Below, in pieces: positions 8,563-17,521 of a stretch of DNA of 52,777 nucleotides. This stretch comes from Capnocytophaga cynodegmi DSM 19736 (GTDB lineage Bacteria; Bacteroidota; Bacteroidia; Flavobacteriales; Flavobacteriaceae): contig NZ_KB900739.1 in NCBI RefSeq assembly GCF_000379185.1, forward strand, positions 1 to 52,777. Direction: 5' to 3'. The position numbers were made by a program, and so were the translations under genes. How positions within the stretch are numbered: the first letter of the stretch is position 1; every line of letters starts with the position of its first letter. The notes below the pieces were generated by a model. The model saw only the letters and a program-made list of their open reading frames with translations. It was not told the DNA's origin and ran no database searches.

Positions 8563-8811
8563 TTATTTTTTCTCTTTTTTATTTTTCTTACAACAAGATT
8601 TTTTACTTTCTTTCGAGCAAGATTTTTCGTCTTTGCTACATTCTTTTTTACCTTCCTTATTTTTGCAGCAAGATTTTTTCTCCTTTTCTTGTTTTATCCC
8701 GTCTTTTTCCTGTACAATTTGTACTTCTTGATTGAAACTTATCACTTGAGCATTTGCATTGAAAGCAAACATCAAAAAGGCAACTGCCATCATTTTTAAA
8801 GTGTTCTTCAT
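8563..8811 (-). CDS. Small exported Cys/Lys-rich protein
   Basis: The 82-residue product starts with a typical signal peptide (hydrophobic residues 5-18, likely cleavage after FNANA at about residue 21). A short linker follows, then a highly charged C-terminal half with six cysteines in a repeated K-S-C-C-K / K-E-C-S / K-S-C-S pattern and a Lys-rich tail. I recognise no named family. The pattern suggests an exported metal-binding or thiol-rich peptide, which is inference. It is monocistronic, with a -7 box (TAATTTTG on the minus strand, 8835-8842) and its own terminator. The plus strand is also open across the same region but encodes a Phe-rich antisense product that is probably not real. Confidence 0.75.
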   Translation of the reverse strand: MKNTLKMMAVAFLMFAFNANAQVISFNQEVQIVQEKDGIKQEKEKKSCCKNKEGKKECSKDEKSCSKESKKSCCKKNKKEKK

Positions 8812-8883
8812 CTTTTTTAAAATTAAATTAATATCAAAATTACCTATTATCTTTTTACTTAGATTTTATTTTTACTAAAAGGT

Positions 8884-9576
8884 TTAATTGTGTAATAAAG
8901 AATAAGCCATTGTTGCTAAGCCAATTTTTACATTTTTTATTTTAACTAATTGATTATAACAACTTTCAATGGTTGCTCCTGTGGTAATTAAATCATCTAC
9001 AAGTAAGATGTTTTTTCCTTCCAGTTTTTGTGTATTTTGTATAGCAAAAATATCTTTACTATCATTAAAACGAGACCATAAATCTTTCTTAGTTTGTGAG
9101 GTATTTGTTTTAATCTTTATAAGTACATCATCAACATATTCCACCTGCAAAATTCGAGCCAAAGTTTTTCCAAAGAGAGCTACTTGATTGTATCCACGTT
9201 TACTTAACTTGCTTTTATGTAGAGGGACAGGAACAACAACATTGGCTTTTTGGAAATCTGGTATGTTTTTTATTTTTTCGCCGAGCCAATTTCCTAACCA
9301 AGTGCCAATTTCTTCTTTACCTTTGTATTTTAATTGATGGATTAAATTCTGTACAACGCTATCCTTGTGAAAATAGAAAAGTGAAGTAGCACAAAACAAA
9401 TCACACTGACCGTAAAGGCGTTTCGTTATTCGATTCTCTTTTTGTAAATGCATTTGTGTTTCAATAAGTTTTCCTCTGCAAGAAATGCATAAAAAAGATT
9501 CTTTACGATTCAATATACAGCCACATCCTATGCAATAGTCTGGCAATATTACGGAAAGTAAATCTGAAAAAATCAT
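8884..9576 (-). CDS. comF: ComF-family phosphoribosyltransferase-like protein
   Basis: Members are related to competence protein ComF/GntX and are linked to DNA uptake or DNA processing. The N-terminus has a four-cysteine zinc finger (CIGCGCIL near residue 15, then CISC). A PRTase domain follows, with the PRPP-binding motif ILLVDDLITTGAT near the C-terminus and VVPVPLHKSKLSKRGYNQ in the middle, both diagnostic for the family. An in-frame TTG at 9600 lies inside the -7 box at 9598-9605, so ATG 9576 (230 residues) is preferred. It is divergent from glyQS. Confidence 0.92.
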   Translation of the reverse strand: MIFSDLLSVILPDYCIGCGCILNRKESFLCISCRGKLIETQMHLQKENRITKRLYGQCDLFCATSLFYFHKDSVVQNLIHQLKYKGKEEIGTWLGNWLGEKIKNIPDFQKANVVVPVPLHKSKLSKRGYNQVALFGKTLARILQVEYVDDVLIKIKTNTSQTKKDLWSRFNDSKDIFAIQNTQKLEGKNILLVDDLITTGATIESCYNQLVKIKNVKIGLATMAYSLLHN

Positions 9577-9597
9577 AGTAAATGATTTATTTTCAGC

Positions 9598-9605
9598 CAA
9601 AGGTA
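9598..9605 (-). promoter_or_regulatory. -7 box for comF
   Basis: CAAAGGTA on the plus strand reads TACCTTTG on the minus strand, 22 bases before the preferred comF ATG. Confidence 0.6.
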
Positions 9606-9627
9606 GATATTTTTTGAGATATTTCGT

Positions 9628-9635
9628 TACCTTTG
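9628..9635 (+). promoter_or_regulatory. -7 box for glyQS
   Basis: TACCTTTG on the plus strand, back to back with the comF -7 box only 22 bases away. The two promoters must share or compete for the same stretch of DNA. Confidence 0.6.
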
Positions 9636-9721
9636 CCGTTATAATCAGTGTGATTGCTAAAAATAATCTGATATATATTTGAAAATTAGATGATTAATTG
9701 AGTAATTTTGTTGTTAAAACT

Positions 9722-11266
9722 ATGATAAATCAAGAGGATTTTTTTAAAAAAGTGATTTCTCACGCAAAAGAATACGGATATATATTCCAATCAAGTGAAA
9801 TTTATGATGGGCTAAGTGCCGTTTATGATTATGGGCAAAATGGTGTTGAGCTGAAAAAAAATATCCGTGAGTATTGGTGGAAAGCAATGGTGCAAATGAA
9901 CGAAAACATTGTAGGAATTGATGCTGCCATCTTTATGCACCCCACCACGTGGAAAGCGTCAGGACACGTAGATGCATTCAATGACCCTTTAATCGATAAT
10001 AAAGATTCTAAAAAGAGATACCGAGCGGATGTTTTGGTAGAAGATTATGTTGCCAAAATTGAAGCCAAAATTGAAAAAGAGGTAGCGAAAGCCGAAAAAC
10101 GTTTTGGAGAAGCCTTTGATAAAGAGCAGTTTATCACAACCAATGCTCGTGTAGTTGAATATAAAAACCAAGCTGATGCTATTTTGAAACGTTTGGCAAA
10201 ATCGCTTGAAAATGAAGATTTAGCAGATGTAAAAGCCTTAATTGAAGAACTGGAAATTGCTTGTCCTGAATCGGGTTCAAAAAATTGGACAGACGTAAAG
10301 CAATTCAACTTGATGTTCGGAACAAAACTGGGGGCAACTGCCGATACTGCAATGGACTTGTACCTTCGCCCTGAAACAGCACAAGGGATTTTTGTTAATT
10401 TCTTGAACGTACAAAAAACAGGGCGTATGAAAATTCCGTTTGGAATTGCTCAAACTGGAAAAGCTTTTCGTAATGAGATAGTTGCACGTCAGTTTATTTT
10501 CCGTATGCGTGAGTTTGAACAAATGGAAATGCAGTTTTTCATCAAACCAGGAACTCAAAAAGAATGGTACGAACATTGGAAAGAAGCTCGACTCAAATGG
10601 CATTTGTCATTAGGAATGGGCAGCGAAAATTATCGTTTCCACGACCACGAAAAATTAGCACATTATGCCGATGCAGCTTGTGATATTGAATTCCGTTTTC
10701 CATTTGGTTTCAAGGAGTTAGAAGGAATCCACTCCCGTACTGATTTCGATTTAGGAAACCACGAAAAATATTCAGGGAAAAAATTACAATATTTTGACCC
10801 TGAAGAAAATAAAAGTTACGTTCCGTATGTGTTGGAAACCTCCATCGGACTAGACAGAATGTTCTTGGCGGTGTTTTCAAATTCTTTACAAGAAGAAACC
10901 TTGGAAGGTGGCGACACACGTACTGTACTTCGTCTTCCTTTTGTATTGGCTCCTACCAAAGTAGCTGTACTTCCGTTACTTAAAAAAGATGGACTACCAG
11001 AAATTGCTCGTGAAATTATAGATGAACTAAAATTCGATTTTAGTGTTTCTTACGATGAGAAAGATGCTGTTGGGCGTCGTTATCGTAGGCAAGATGCGGC
11101 TGGAACGCCTTTCTGTATTACCGTTGACCACCAAACAAAAGAAGACCAGACGGTTACGTTGCGTCATCGCGATACGATGGAGCAAGTTCGTATTCCAATA
11201 TCAGAGCTAAGAAGTGTTATTTCTAAAGAAGTAGATATGCGGAATTGGTTACAGAAAATAAAATAG
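9722..11266 (+). CDS. glyQS: Glycyl-tRNA synthetase (dimeric alpha2 type)
   Basis: A class II aminoacyl-tRNA synthetase that charges tRNA-Gly. The N-terminus (EYGYIFQSSEIYDGLSAVYD) is characteristic of the single-chain GlyRS. Class II motif 2 is visible as FRNEIVARQFIFRMREFEQME, and motif 3 as the ETSIGLDRMFLAVF segment. The C-terminal anticodon-binding domain begins at about residue 415 (LAPTKVAVLPLLKKDG). Residues about 85-170 form a Lys/Glu-rich helical insertion (AKIEAKIEKEVAKAEKRFGEAF). A TTG at 9698 could add eight residues, but ATG 9722 (514 residues) is the natural start. A hairpin terminator follows. Confidence 0.97.
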   Translation: MINQEDFFKKVISHAKEYGYIFQSSEIYDGLSAVYDYGQNGVELKKNIREYWWKAMVQMNENIVGIDAAIFMHPTTWKASGHVDAFNDPLIDNKDSKKRYRADVLVEDYVAKIEAKIEKEVAKAEKRFGEAFDKEQFITTNARVVEYKNQADAILKRLAKSLENEDLADVKALIEELEIACPESGSKNWTDVKQFNLMFGTKLGATADTAMDLYLRPETAQGIFVNFLNVQKTGRMKIPFGIAQTGKAFRNEIVARQFIFRMREFEQMEMQFFIKPGTQKEWYEHWKEARLKWHLSLGMGSENYRFHDHEKLAHYADAACDIEFRFPFGFKELEGIHSRTDFDLGNHEKYSGKKLQYFDPEENKSYVPYVLETSIGLDRMFLAVFSNSLQEETLEGGDTRTVLRLPFVLAPTKVAVLPLLKKDGLPEIAREIIDELKFDFSVSYDEKDAVGRRYRRQDAAGTPFCITVDHQTKEDQTVTLRHRDTMEQVRIPISELRSVISKEVDMRNWLQKIK

Positions 11267-11271
11267 AAAAT

Positions 11272-11300
11272 AAAAAGAGACTTTTGAAAGTCTCTTTTTT
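11272..11300. terminator. Hairpin terminator between glyQS and the serine hydrolase
   Basis: AAGAGACTT pairs with AAGTCTCTT around a TTGA loop, with a T-run on the plus side and an A-run upstream that serves as a T-run on the minus strand. It lies directly after glyQS and touches the end of the convergent serine hydrolase gene. Confidence 0.85.
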
Positions 11301-12447
11301 AATACCCAAAATCTAAATATTCTGCTCCTTCTAAGATGAAGTCAGTTATTCGTTGTAAGTAAATGTCAATCTGAGGATTAGTTACGTTAAAAAGCATTGT
11401 AACAACTACTTGTTCCTGCGGATAAACGTAAAACCAAGCATATCCTCCAACGCCATTTCCGATGTGTCCATAATAAGGACGTCCATTCCAGTCTTTACTT
11501 GACTGCCATCCAATGCTATATCCCGTTTCGTTATCGTCATCGATACATAAAGACGTTAACATTTCACTTTCAGTTTCTTGTGAGAGAAAGTCGTGGCAAA
11601 TAACAACATTTCCTAATTTGGCAATGTCTTCAGAAGTCGATAAGAATCCTCCACCAGCAAGTTTATAATAATTGTGAACCATAGCAGTAGGTTTAAATTC
11701 TTTTTTGGAACCTGAATAAGGAATAGCCTCATTTTTAATTATCTTACCCTTGTCGGGGAAAGTATTGTTCATATTCAAAGGTTTAAGAACCTCTTCTGAG
11801 GCAATATCTTCAAATTTTTTGTTCAAACAGCGTTCCATCGCTAAAGAAATTAAATTCCAGTTGAAACTGCTGTACAGATATTTTGTACCAGGAGCAAATT
11901 CCAAAATGTCATTTTTAAAGAAATCAATTCCTTCTTCAATGGAGAGAGGTTTGTTATTAACCATTTCATTCCCTTTGTAACTGCGGATTCCTGCAATATG
12001 TCCTCCTAATTGTTTGATAGTGAAGTCAAAAGGTTTTTTGGGGAAATCAGGAACATATTCGTAAAGTGATAAATTCCAGTCGAATTCTTTTTTATCTTGC
12101 AAACGAGCAAGAACCACCGCGGACAAGGGTTTGGAGACACTCGCTACTCGAAATAATGTTTTCTGTGGTTCGATGCTTTTTTTCTTCTCAATATCCGCAT
12201 ATCCATATCCTTTTTGCCAAATCACGTGATTTTGCTTAGTGATAGTTACAGAAACTCCTGGAATTCGTTTTTCTTGTAACAGGAAATGTATGATTTTCTC
12301 TGCAGACTCTCGAGCTTCTTCAAAAGAAGTTACTTCGGAAGGATTTTTTCTAAAAACTTCAATATCAGAAAGAGGTTTATTCTGTCCGAAAAGTGATTGA
12401 AAAAAAGATAAAATGCTTGAAAACAAGAGAATATATTTTAAATTCAT
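11299..12447 (-). CDS. Exported serine hydrolase, beta-lactamase/PBP4-like (S12 type)
   Basis: The 382-residue product has a signal peptide (hydrophobic to about residue 20, ending in LFGQ). A beta-lactamase-fold domain follows: SVSK (SxxK) near residue 105 within RVASVSKPLSAVVL, the second-motif segment YLYSSFNWN near residue 197, and an HIGNGVGGY stretch near the C-terminus corresponding to the third (HxG) motif. Family members are D,D-peptidases, esterases or peptide hydrolases, and true beta-lactamase activity cannot be assumed. It is monocistronic, with a -7 box TACTTTTG (minus strand, 12470-12477). Confidence 0.88.
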   Translation of the reverse strand: MNLKYILLFSSILSFFQSLFGQNKPLSDIEVFRKNPSEVTSFEEARESAEKIIHFLLQEKRIPGVSVTITKQNHVIWQKGYGYADIEKKKSIEPQKTLFRVASVSKPLSAVVLARLQDKKEFDWNLSLYEYVPDFPKKPFDFTIKQLGGHIAGIRSYKGNEMVNNKPLSIEEGIDFFKNDILEFAPGTKYLYSSFNWNLISLAMERCLNKKFEDIASEEVLKPLNMNNTFPDKGKIIKNEAIPYSGSKKEFKPTAMVHNYYKLAGGGFLSTSEDIAKLGNVVICHDFLSQETESEMLTSLCIDDDNETGYSIGWQSSKDWNGRPYYGHIGNGVGGYAWFYVYPQEQVVVTMLFNVTNPQIDIYLQRITDFILEGAEYLDFGY

Positions 12448-12469
12448 TGATAAAGTTATGAAAACGTCG

Positions 12470-12477
12470 CAAAAGTA
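12470..12477 (-). promoter_or_regulatory. -7 box for the serine hydrolase
   Basis: CAAAAGTA on the plus strand reads TACTTTTG on the minus strand, 23 bases before the ATG. Confidence 0.55.
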
Positions 12478-12494
12478 ATAAAATAAATTTCAAT

Positions 12495-14954
12495 TTAAAA
12501 CGTCAGTCCGAACATAAACCCATCGCTAAGAAAATTACCCTGATAAGCTCGAACATATTCTACACGAAGGAAACGAACCATTCCCCATCCTATATTTTCC
12601 AACCCGAGAGTAAATTCTTGGTAAGGTTTTGACCCTTGACTATTAATTTGATGAAATCCAGCAGTAAAATGCCATTGTAACTTATTAAAAAGAGGGATTT
12701 TGTTTGAAATGTAGCCATTAAAACGATGTCGTATGTGTGTTTCTATATAATTTTTATTCGTGGAATGTGAATAATAGGGAAGTAAATAGAAAGAGTTGTT
12801 AGGGTCTTCTTCTAGCTGTATGTATGTCAGATTTCCATTAAAATGTTTATAATCAATGAAGCTAATGTCTTTAGCATTAAAAAATGCACCACTCCGCATA
12901 TTAATGTAAAGATTTCCCTTATTGTCAAAAGAAGGTGTGTATTTCATTCGTCCTTCCAAATGCTGATATTGCGAGGATTTTTCACTGGCACTGAATGCAT
13001 TGGTAAAGTTCAGATGAAATGAAGGATAGGGATTATCGTAATTATAAATGCGACGTTTTGGTAAGGAGGTGTAAGTTCTATTGATATAAAAATCAGCATT
13101 TACAGAAAATTTAGTAACATAATGTTTCTCAAAGCTTTGTTTATAATCATAGGGCAATAATGGGTTATTAGAGGTATAGGGTTTGCTTTTCCTTGACCAA
13201 GTGTAATCCGTATTGTTAAACAATGGTTTACGCTGACTGAAAGAAAAACTTCCAGAAAGATTTATGTCTTTCGAAATATCTTGTCCGTACGAAATACCGA
13301 AAAACTCATCGTTGTATACTTTCATATAATTATCTTTGAAATACAAAGAAGTAATTTGGTTAACAGCTCCTGAAATAGGATTTTGGCGGTTGAATTGTCT
13401 GGCTCGTACACCTCCCCAAATTTGAAGTGTTGCATTATTGATACGATTGAATCTTCTGTTAATTTCACCTGTGATACGAAGTCGATTTTCAGCAAAACTA
13501 TATTCCAAATCAGTGTAAATATTTGTTGCAGCAAAGGTTTCTCTATTGGATTTACGGAGTGAAAAACCAGAGCCTAAAAACAATCCTTGTACAGTGTTGA
13601 ACCCAATGCTCATTGGATCTATCAATCCATTGTAAGATAAGGAAATACCTTTTGATTTTTTTCTGTAACTATATCCTGAGAAAATATCCCAAAATCCGAA
13701 TTTGTTTTGTTTACTTTCCACTGAATCGATATATTTTTCAGACGAACGTACCAACTCAATACTATCTTTTTTGATGTAATTTTTCGTTTCTTCCTCAGTG
13801 AGTGGAATTTGGCGATATTTCTGCCAAAACAGGCTATCTTTTTTATTGGCATTGTCAGAAAAGCTCCGAATTTCTCCTCTAAATTCTTTTTTATCAAAAG
13901 TTTCCTTAAAAAGGTAATTGCTGTAAACATAAGAGAAAATCCCTTCCAGTTCAATCATAAGTATCTTAGCTTTCAAATCAATGGTTTGCAGATTTTTATG
14001 CCAAATTCTTTCTTTTTCACTATAACTGAAATTCTGAACCAAACGAAGCTCTTTAATTGCAGGATTTTGCATACGATAGCCTTTAAGAATAACCTCTACA
14101 CCATAAATTGCCCAAGAATCTTCTACAATATAGATATAGCCTTCAAAAACAGGCTCTTTATCACGTTTGGGGATTAATTTTACTTTATTGATTAATCGAT
14201 TTTTATCATCATAAAAAGTACTTTCTAATTGAAATTTGTAGTAAGCAAACGCAGCATCGGCAATAGGTGATATTATTTTGGCTTCAAAATTGAGGTATTC
14301 GTCGTAAAAATCAAAATTAGCTTCGGCTGCAGTATTGATACTGAATCCGTTACTGTTTCCTGCTACTTTTGAGGCAACGATGTGTTCTTTTACTTTATTA
14401 GGTTTTTCAAATTTTATTTTTGAAATAGTTTCCGACTGATATACAATTCCCGAACGGATAGAATCTAAACTTCCTCCCAAATCTCCTACTTCTTGACCTA
14501 AAATCTTTTTAGGAACGTTTTTCATTCGAAAGAAACCTTTGGAATAGAAATCGGCTTCAAATCGGTCAGTTTTTTGGCTGTTTTTAGCTCGATTTTTTAT
14601 TGCATTACGAATTATAGCATTTGCTGGGTTTTCTTTATTGCTGACAATCACTTCACTAAGTTGAAAGCTCTCTTCCAAAAGAGTTATGTTTAACTCGTAT
14701 GGAAAGTGGTCGATATCAATTTGTTTTCTTTCTAATTTGTATCCTAAAGACTGAAAAACAAGGGTCAATTTTTTGTTTTGTGTATTTAATATGTAATCGC
14801 CTTTTTCGTTGGTAGTTGTTCCAATAGTTCCGTTTTCCTGATAGATGTTCACAAACGCAATGGGGTGGTTATCTTTATCAGTAACTTTGCCTTTTATTTG
14901 AGAAAAAGATGTAAAGGTCACAAAAAATAAAAGGAAAAAAGTTAATTTCTTCAT
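12495..14954 (-). CDS. DUF5686-type outer-membrane protein with carboxypeptidase-like regulatory domain
   Basis: The 819-residue protein has a signal peptide (first about 18 residues, ending FSQ). A carboxypeptidase-regulatory-like beta-sandwich covers about 19-100 (IKGKVTDKDNHPIAFVNIY, then TNEKGDYIL). A long region follows that matches the DUF5686 layout and ends in an aromatic-rich barrel-like half closing on FMFGLTF, a terminal Phe typical of outer-membrane barrels. Function is unknown. The regulatory domain is the same type found at the start of TonB-dependent receptors, but no plug domain is seen here. It is divergent from pabB, with a good promoter at 14987-15015. Confidence 0.85.
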   Translation of the reverse strand: MKKLTFFLLFFVTFTSFSQIKGKVTDKDNHPIAFVNIYQENGTIGTTTNEKGDYILNTQNKKLTLVFQSLGYKLERKQIDIDHFPYELNITLLEESFQLSEVIVSNKENPANAIIRNAIKNRAKNSQKTDRFEADFYSKGFFRMKNVPKKILGQEVGDLGGSLDSIRSGIVYQSETISKIKFEKPNKVKEHIVASKVAGNSNGFSINTAAEANFDFYDEYLNFEAKIISPIADAAFAYYKFQLESTFYDDKNRLINKVKLIPKRDKEPVFEGYIYIVEDSWAIYGVEVILKGYRMQNPAIKELRLVQNFSYSEKERIWHKNLQTIDLKAKILMIELEGIFSYVYSNYLFKETFDKKEFRGEIRSFSDNANKKDSLFWQKYRQIPLTEEETKNYIKKDSIELVRSSEKYIDSVESKQNKFGFWDIFSGYSYRKKSKGISLSYNGLIDPMSIGFNTVQGLFLGSGFSLRKSNRETFAATNIYTDLEYSFAENRLRITGEINRRFNRINNATLQIWGGVRARQFNRQNPISGAVNQITSLYFKDNYMKVYNDEFFGISYGQDISKDINLSGSFSFSQRKPLFNNTDYTWSRKSKPYTSNNPLLPYDYKQSFEKHYVTKFSVNADFYINRTYTSLPKRRIYNYDNPYPSFHLNFTNAFSASEKSSQYQHLEGRMKYTPSFDNKGNLYINMRSGAFFNAKDISFIDYKHFNGNLTYIQLEEDPNNSFYLLPYYSHSTNKNYIETHIRHRFNGYISNKIPLFNKLQWHFTAGFHQINSQGSKPYQEFTLGLENIGWGMVRFLRVEYVRAYQGNFLSDGFMFGLTF

Positions 14955-14986
14955 TATTTATCAAAAAGTTTAGGTCGAAAATTGGG

Positions 14987-15015
14987 CAAATATAGAAATA
15001 AATGTAAAGAATCAA
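14987..15015 (-). promoter_or_regulatory. Promoter of the DUF5686 gene
   Basis: On the minus strand, TTG (15013-15015) and TATATTTG (14987-14994) are separated by 18 bases, a good match to the Bacteroidota -33/-7 consensus. It lies back to back with the pabB promoter. Confidence 0.7.
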
Positions 15016-15025
15016 AAAAAATACG

Positions 15026-15033
15026 TACTTTTG
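15026..15033 (+). promoter_or_regulatory. -7 box for pabB
   Basis: TACTTTTG lies about 100 bases before the pabB ATG, giving a leader of roughly 95 bases. No clear -33 box is visible. Confidence 0.55.
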
Positions 15034-15134
15034 CGTAATCAATTTAAGAGTTTCATTGTCAATATATAGCAGTTAATACATATATGCTGAAAAATATTGA
15101 AAAAAGCAGATTTTAAAAATCAAACTTTCAAAAA

Positions 15135-16439
15135 ATGCGTGTTGAAAAGAAATTTCAGATAGATTCTTTAAAAAATATAAAAAAGAAGGCTTTATTTTGG
15201 GCAAATTCTTTACAAACTAATGTGATTTGGTTGGATTCCAATCAATATCCAGACAAGTATCGGCAGTTTGAAGCCGTTTTAGCATTTTTTCCTCATAAAA
15301 TTTTGGAAAAATACGAAACCAAAGGAGCATTTGAGGCCTTGAAGTCTTTTATTGATGCTACAAACGACTATATTTTTGGCTATTTGTCTTATGATTTAAA
15401 AAATGATGTCGAGAATTTACAATCTGAGAATTTTGACGGACTTAAATTTCCTGAATTATATTTTTTTCAGCCTCAAAAAATAGTTTTTTTTCAGGAAGAT
15501 TACCTTATTTTTAGTTATTTAGAAAACGTTTCTGAAGAAATTGATAGTGATTTTGAGCAAATTTGTATATTTTCTGAAGAATCAATCCATAAGGATACGG
15601 ATTTTTCACAAAAAAAACAGGTTACTGCACGAATTTCAAAAGAAGATTATGTACAACAGGTTGGGAAAATGCAAAAACATATAGCTCGAGGTGATATTTA
15701 CGAGGCTAATTTCTGTCAAGAGTTCTACATACAAAATATTGATATTGAGCCACTTTTTGTTTATGAGAAGCTCAATCATATTTCGGAGCCACCTTTTGCA
15801 AGTTTTTTTAAATTCGACGGAAAATATGTGTTATCAGCATCTCCTGAGCGTTATTTACAGCGAAATGGGAATATGGTTATTTCTCAACCTATTAAAGGAA
15901 CCGCAAGGCGTTCTGAAAATCAGGAAGAAGATAGAAAACTTTGCTCAGATTTAGAGCGAAATCCGAAGGAACGTTCTGAAAATGTGATGATTGTTGATTT
16001 GGTCAGAAATGATTTATCACTTTATGCCGAAAAAGCAAGTGTGAAAGTTACAGAATTATGTAAACCATACACTTTCAAACAGGTACATCAACTTATTTCT
16101 ACCATTGAAACGAGAGTAAAAGAAGGAACACACTCTGTTGATGTAATTCGTTCTACCCTTCCGATGGGAAGTATGACGGGAGCTCCCAAAATTTCGGCAA
16201 TGCAAATCATTGAAAATCTTGAATCTACTAAGCGTGGTGCATACAGCGGAGCCATAGGTTATTTCACTGCCAATAATGATTTTGATTTCAATGTGGTGAT
16301 TCGTAGTATTTTGTATAATTCTGAAAATAAGTATCTTTCCTTTTCGGTAGGGAGTGCTATTACTGCCCAATCTGTTCCCCAAAAAGAATACGAAGAATGT
16401 TTGGTAAAAGCCAATGCAATGCGTAAGGTATTGGAATAG
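15135..16439 (+). CDS. pabB: Aminodeoxychorismate synthase component I
   Basis: It converts chorismate (with ammonia from a glutaminase partner) to 4-amino-4-deoxychorismate, the precursor of p-aminobenzoate for folate. The catalytic PIKGT motif, with Lys254, separates it from anthranilate synthase TrpE, which has PIAGT. Other chorismate-enzyme motifs are ERFL-like (SPERYL), DLVRNDLS, LPMGSMTGAPK and YSGAIGYF. At 434 residues the N-terminal domain is shorter and more divergent than in E. coli PabB. No pabA or pabC lies nearby. Folate genes folK and folA also occur in this window, far away. Confidence 0.9.
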   Translation: MRVEKKFQIDSLKNIKKKALFWANSLQTNVIWLDSNQYPDKYRQFEAVLAFFPHKILEKYETKGAFEALKSFIDATNDYIFGYLSYDLKNDVENLQSENFDGLKFPELYFFQPQKIVFFQEDYLIFSYLENVSEEIDSDFEQICIFSEESIHKDTDFSQKKQVTARISKEDYVQQVGKMQKHIARGDIYEANFCQEFYIQNIDIEPLFVYEKLNHISEPPFASFFKFDGKYVLSASPERYLQRNGNMVISQPIKGTARRSENQEEDRKLCSDLERNPKERSENVMIVDLVRNDLSLYAEKASVKVTELCKPYTFKQVHQLISTIETRVKEGTHSVDVIRSTLPMGSMTGAPKISAMQIIENLESTKRGAYSGAIGYFTANNDFDFNVVIRSILYNSENKYLSFSVGSAITAQSVPQKEYEECLVKANAMRKVLE

Positions 16440-16480
16440 ATTTGCTTTTGATTGATGACGTAAAAAATACTAAATTTCTG

Positions 16481-16511
16481 TTGTTTTGTTTATCAAAAAA
16501 TTGTACCTTTG
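16481..16511 (+). promoter_or_regulatory. Promoter of mdh
   Basis: TTG (16481-16483) and TACCTTTG (16504-16511) are separated by 20 bases, 48 bases before the mdh start. Confidence 0.7.
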
Positions 16512-16559
16512 AAGCTCGTAAGGTGTAGAGAATATAACATAATAAAAAATATATAAAAT

Positions 16560-17492
16560 ATGAAAGTAACAGTAGTAGGTGCAGGAGCCGTTGGAGCAAG
16601 TTGTGCTGAGTACATTGCAATTAAGAATTTTGCTTCAGAGGTAGTTTTAGTAGACATTAAAGAAGGTTTTGCTGAAGGTAAAGCAATGGATTTGATGCAA
16701 ACAGCTCCTCTTAACGGGTTTGACACACGAATTGTAGGAGCAACAAACGATTATTCAAAAACAGCAGGAAGTGATGTTGCAGTTATTACTTCGGGAATTC
16801 CGCGAAAACCAGGTATGACTCGTGAAGAACTTATCGGTACAAACGCTAATATTGTAAAGTCGGTAGTAGAGCAATTGGTTAAATATTCACCAAATGTGAT
16901 TGTGATTGTGGTAAGTAACCCGATGGATACTATGACGTATTTGGTAAGAAAAGCTACCAATCTACCGAAAAATTGCATTATTGGAATGGGAGGAGCTTTG
17001 GATAGTGCTCGTTTCAAATATCGTTTGGCAGAGGCTTTGGAATGCCCACTTTCAGATGTAGACGGAATGGTAATTGCAGCTCATAGTGATACAGGAATGC
17101 TTCCTTTAACACGTTTGGCAACACGTAATGGAGTGCCAGTTTCAGAGTTTTTGAGCGAAGACAAATTAGCCAATGTGGCTCAAGAAACAAAAGTAGGAGG
17201 TGCTACTTTAACAAAATTGTTAGGAACTTCAGCTTGGTACGCTCCAGGTGCTGCAGTTTCAGCTTTAGTTCAGGCAATTGCGTGTGACCAGAAAAAAATG
17301 TTCCCTTGTTCAGTAGTTCTTGAAGGAGAATATGGGCAAAATGATATTTGCTTAGGAGTTCCTGTAATCATCGGCAGAAATGGAGTTGAAAAAATCGTTG
17401 AAATCAAATTGAACGATGCTGAAAAGGCTAAATTTCAAGAGAGTGCTAACGCTGTAAGAGAGGTTAATAAAGATTTGAATAGCGTTTTATAG
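16560..17492 (+). CDS. mdh: Malate dehydrogenase (LDH-like type)
   Basis: It interconverts malate and oxaloacetate with NAD in the citric acid cycle. The Rossmann motif is GAGAVGASCAEY at the N-terminus, Asp in LVDIKEG selects NAD, and the substrate-binding arginines lie in IPRKPGMTREE and the SARF segment. The catalytic His175 is present, but its surroundings read AAHSDTGM where most family members have GGHGDTTM, so two glycines flanking the catalytic residue are replaced. The length (310) and all other motifs are normal, so the enzyme is probably active. It is monocistronic, with a strong promoter and terminator. Confidence 0.95.
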   Translation: MKVTVVGAGAVGASCAEYIAIKNFASEVVLVDIKEGFAEGKAMDLMQTAPLNGFDTRIVGATNDYSKTAGSDVAVITSGIPRKPGMTREELIGTNANIVKSVVEQLVKYSPNVIVIVVSNPMDTMTYLVRKATNLPKNCIIGMGGALDSARFKYRLAEALECPLSDVDGMVIAAHSDTGMLPLTRLATRNGVPVSEFLSEDKLANVAQETKVGGATLTKLLGTSAWYAPGAAVSALVQAIACDQKKMFPCSVVLEGEYGQNDICLGVPVIIGRNGVEKIVEIKLNDAEKAKFQESANAVREVNKDLNSVL

Positions 17493-17521
17493 TATAATCA
17501 TACAAAAATAGATTGAAAGTT

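Noticed and set aside
8554-8799. Open frame on the plus strand antisense to the small Cys/Lys-rich gene
   Set aside because: It is an almost pure Phe/Leu product created by the Lys-rich gene on the other strand, with no promoter of its own. The minus-strand frame has a signal peptide, a -7 box and a terminator.
9698-9721. Upstream TTG extension of glyQS
   Set aside because: ATG 9722 leads directly into the conserved GlyRS N-terminus; the extra eight residues are not family-like.
11299-12447. Antibiotic-resistance beta-lactamase
   Set aside because: The fold and SxxK motif are shared with many peptidases and esterases, and the other motifs are not those of a known class C enzyme.
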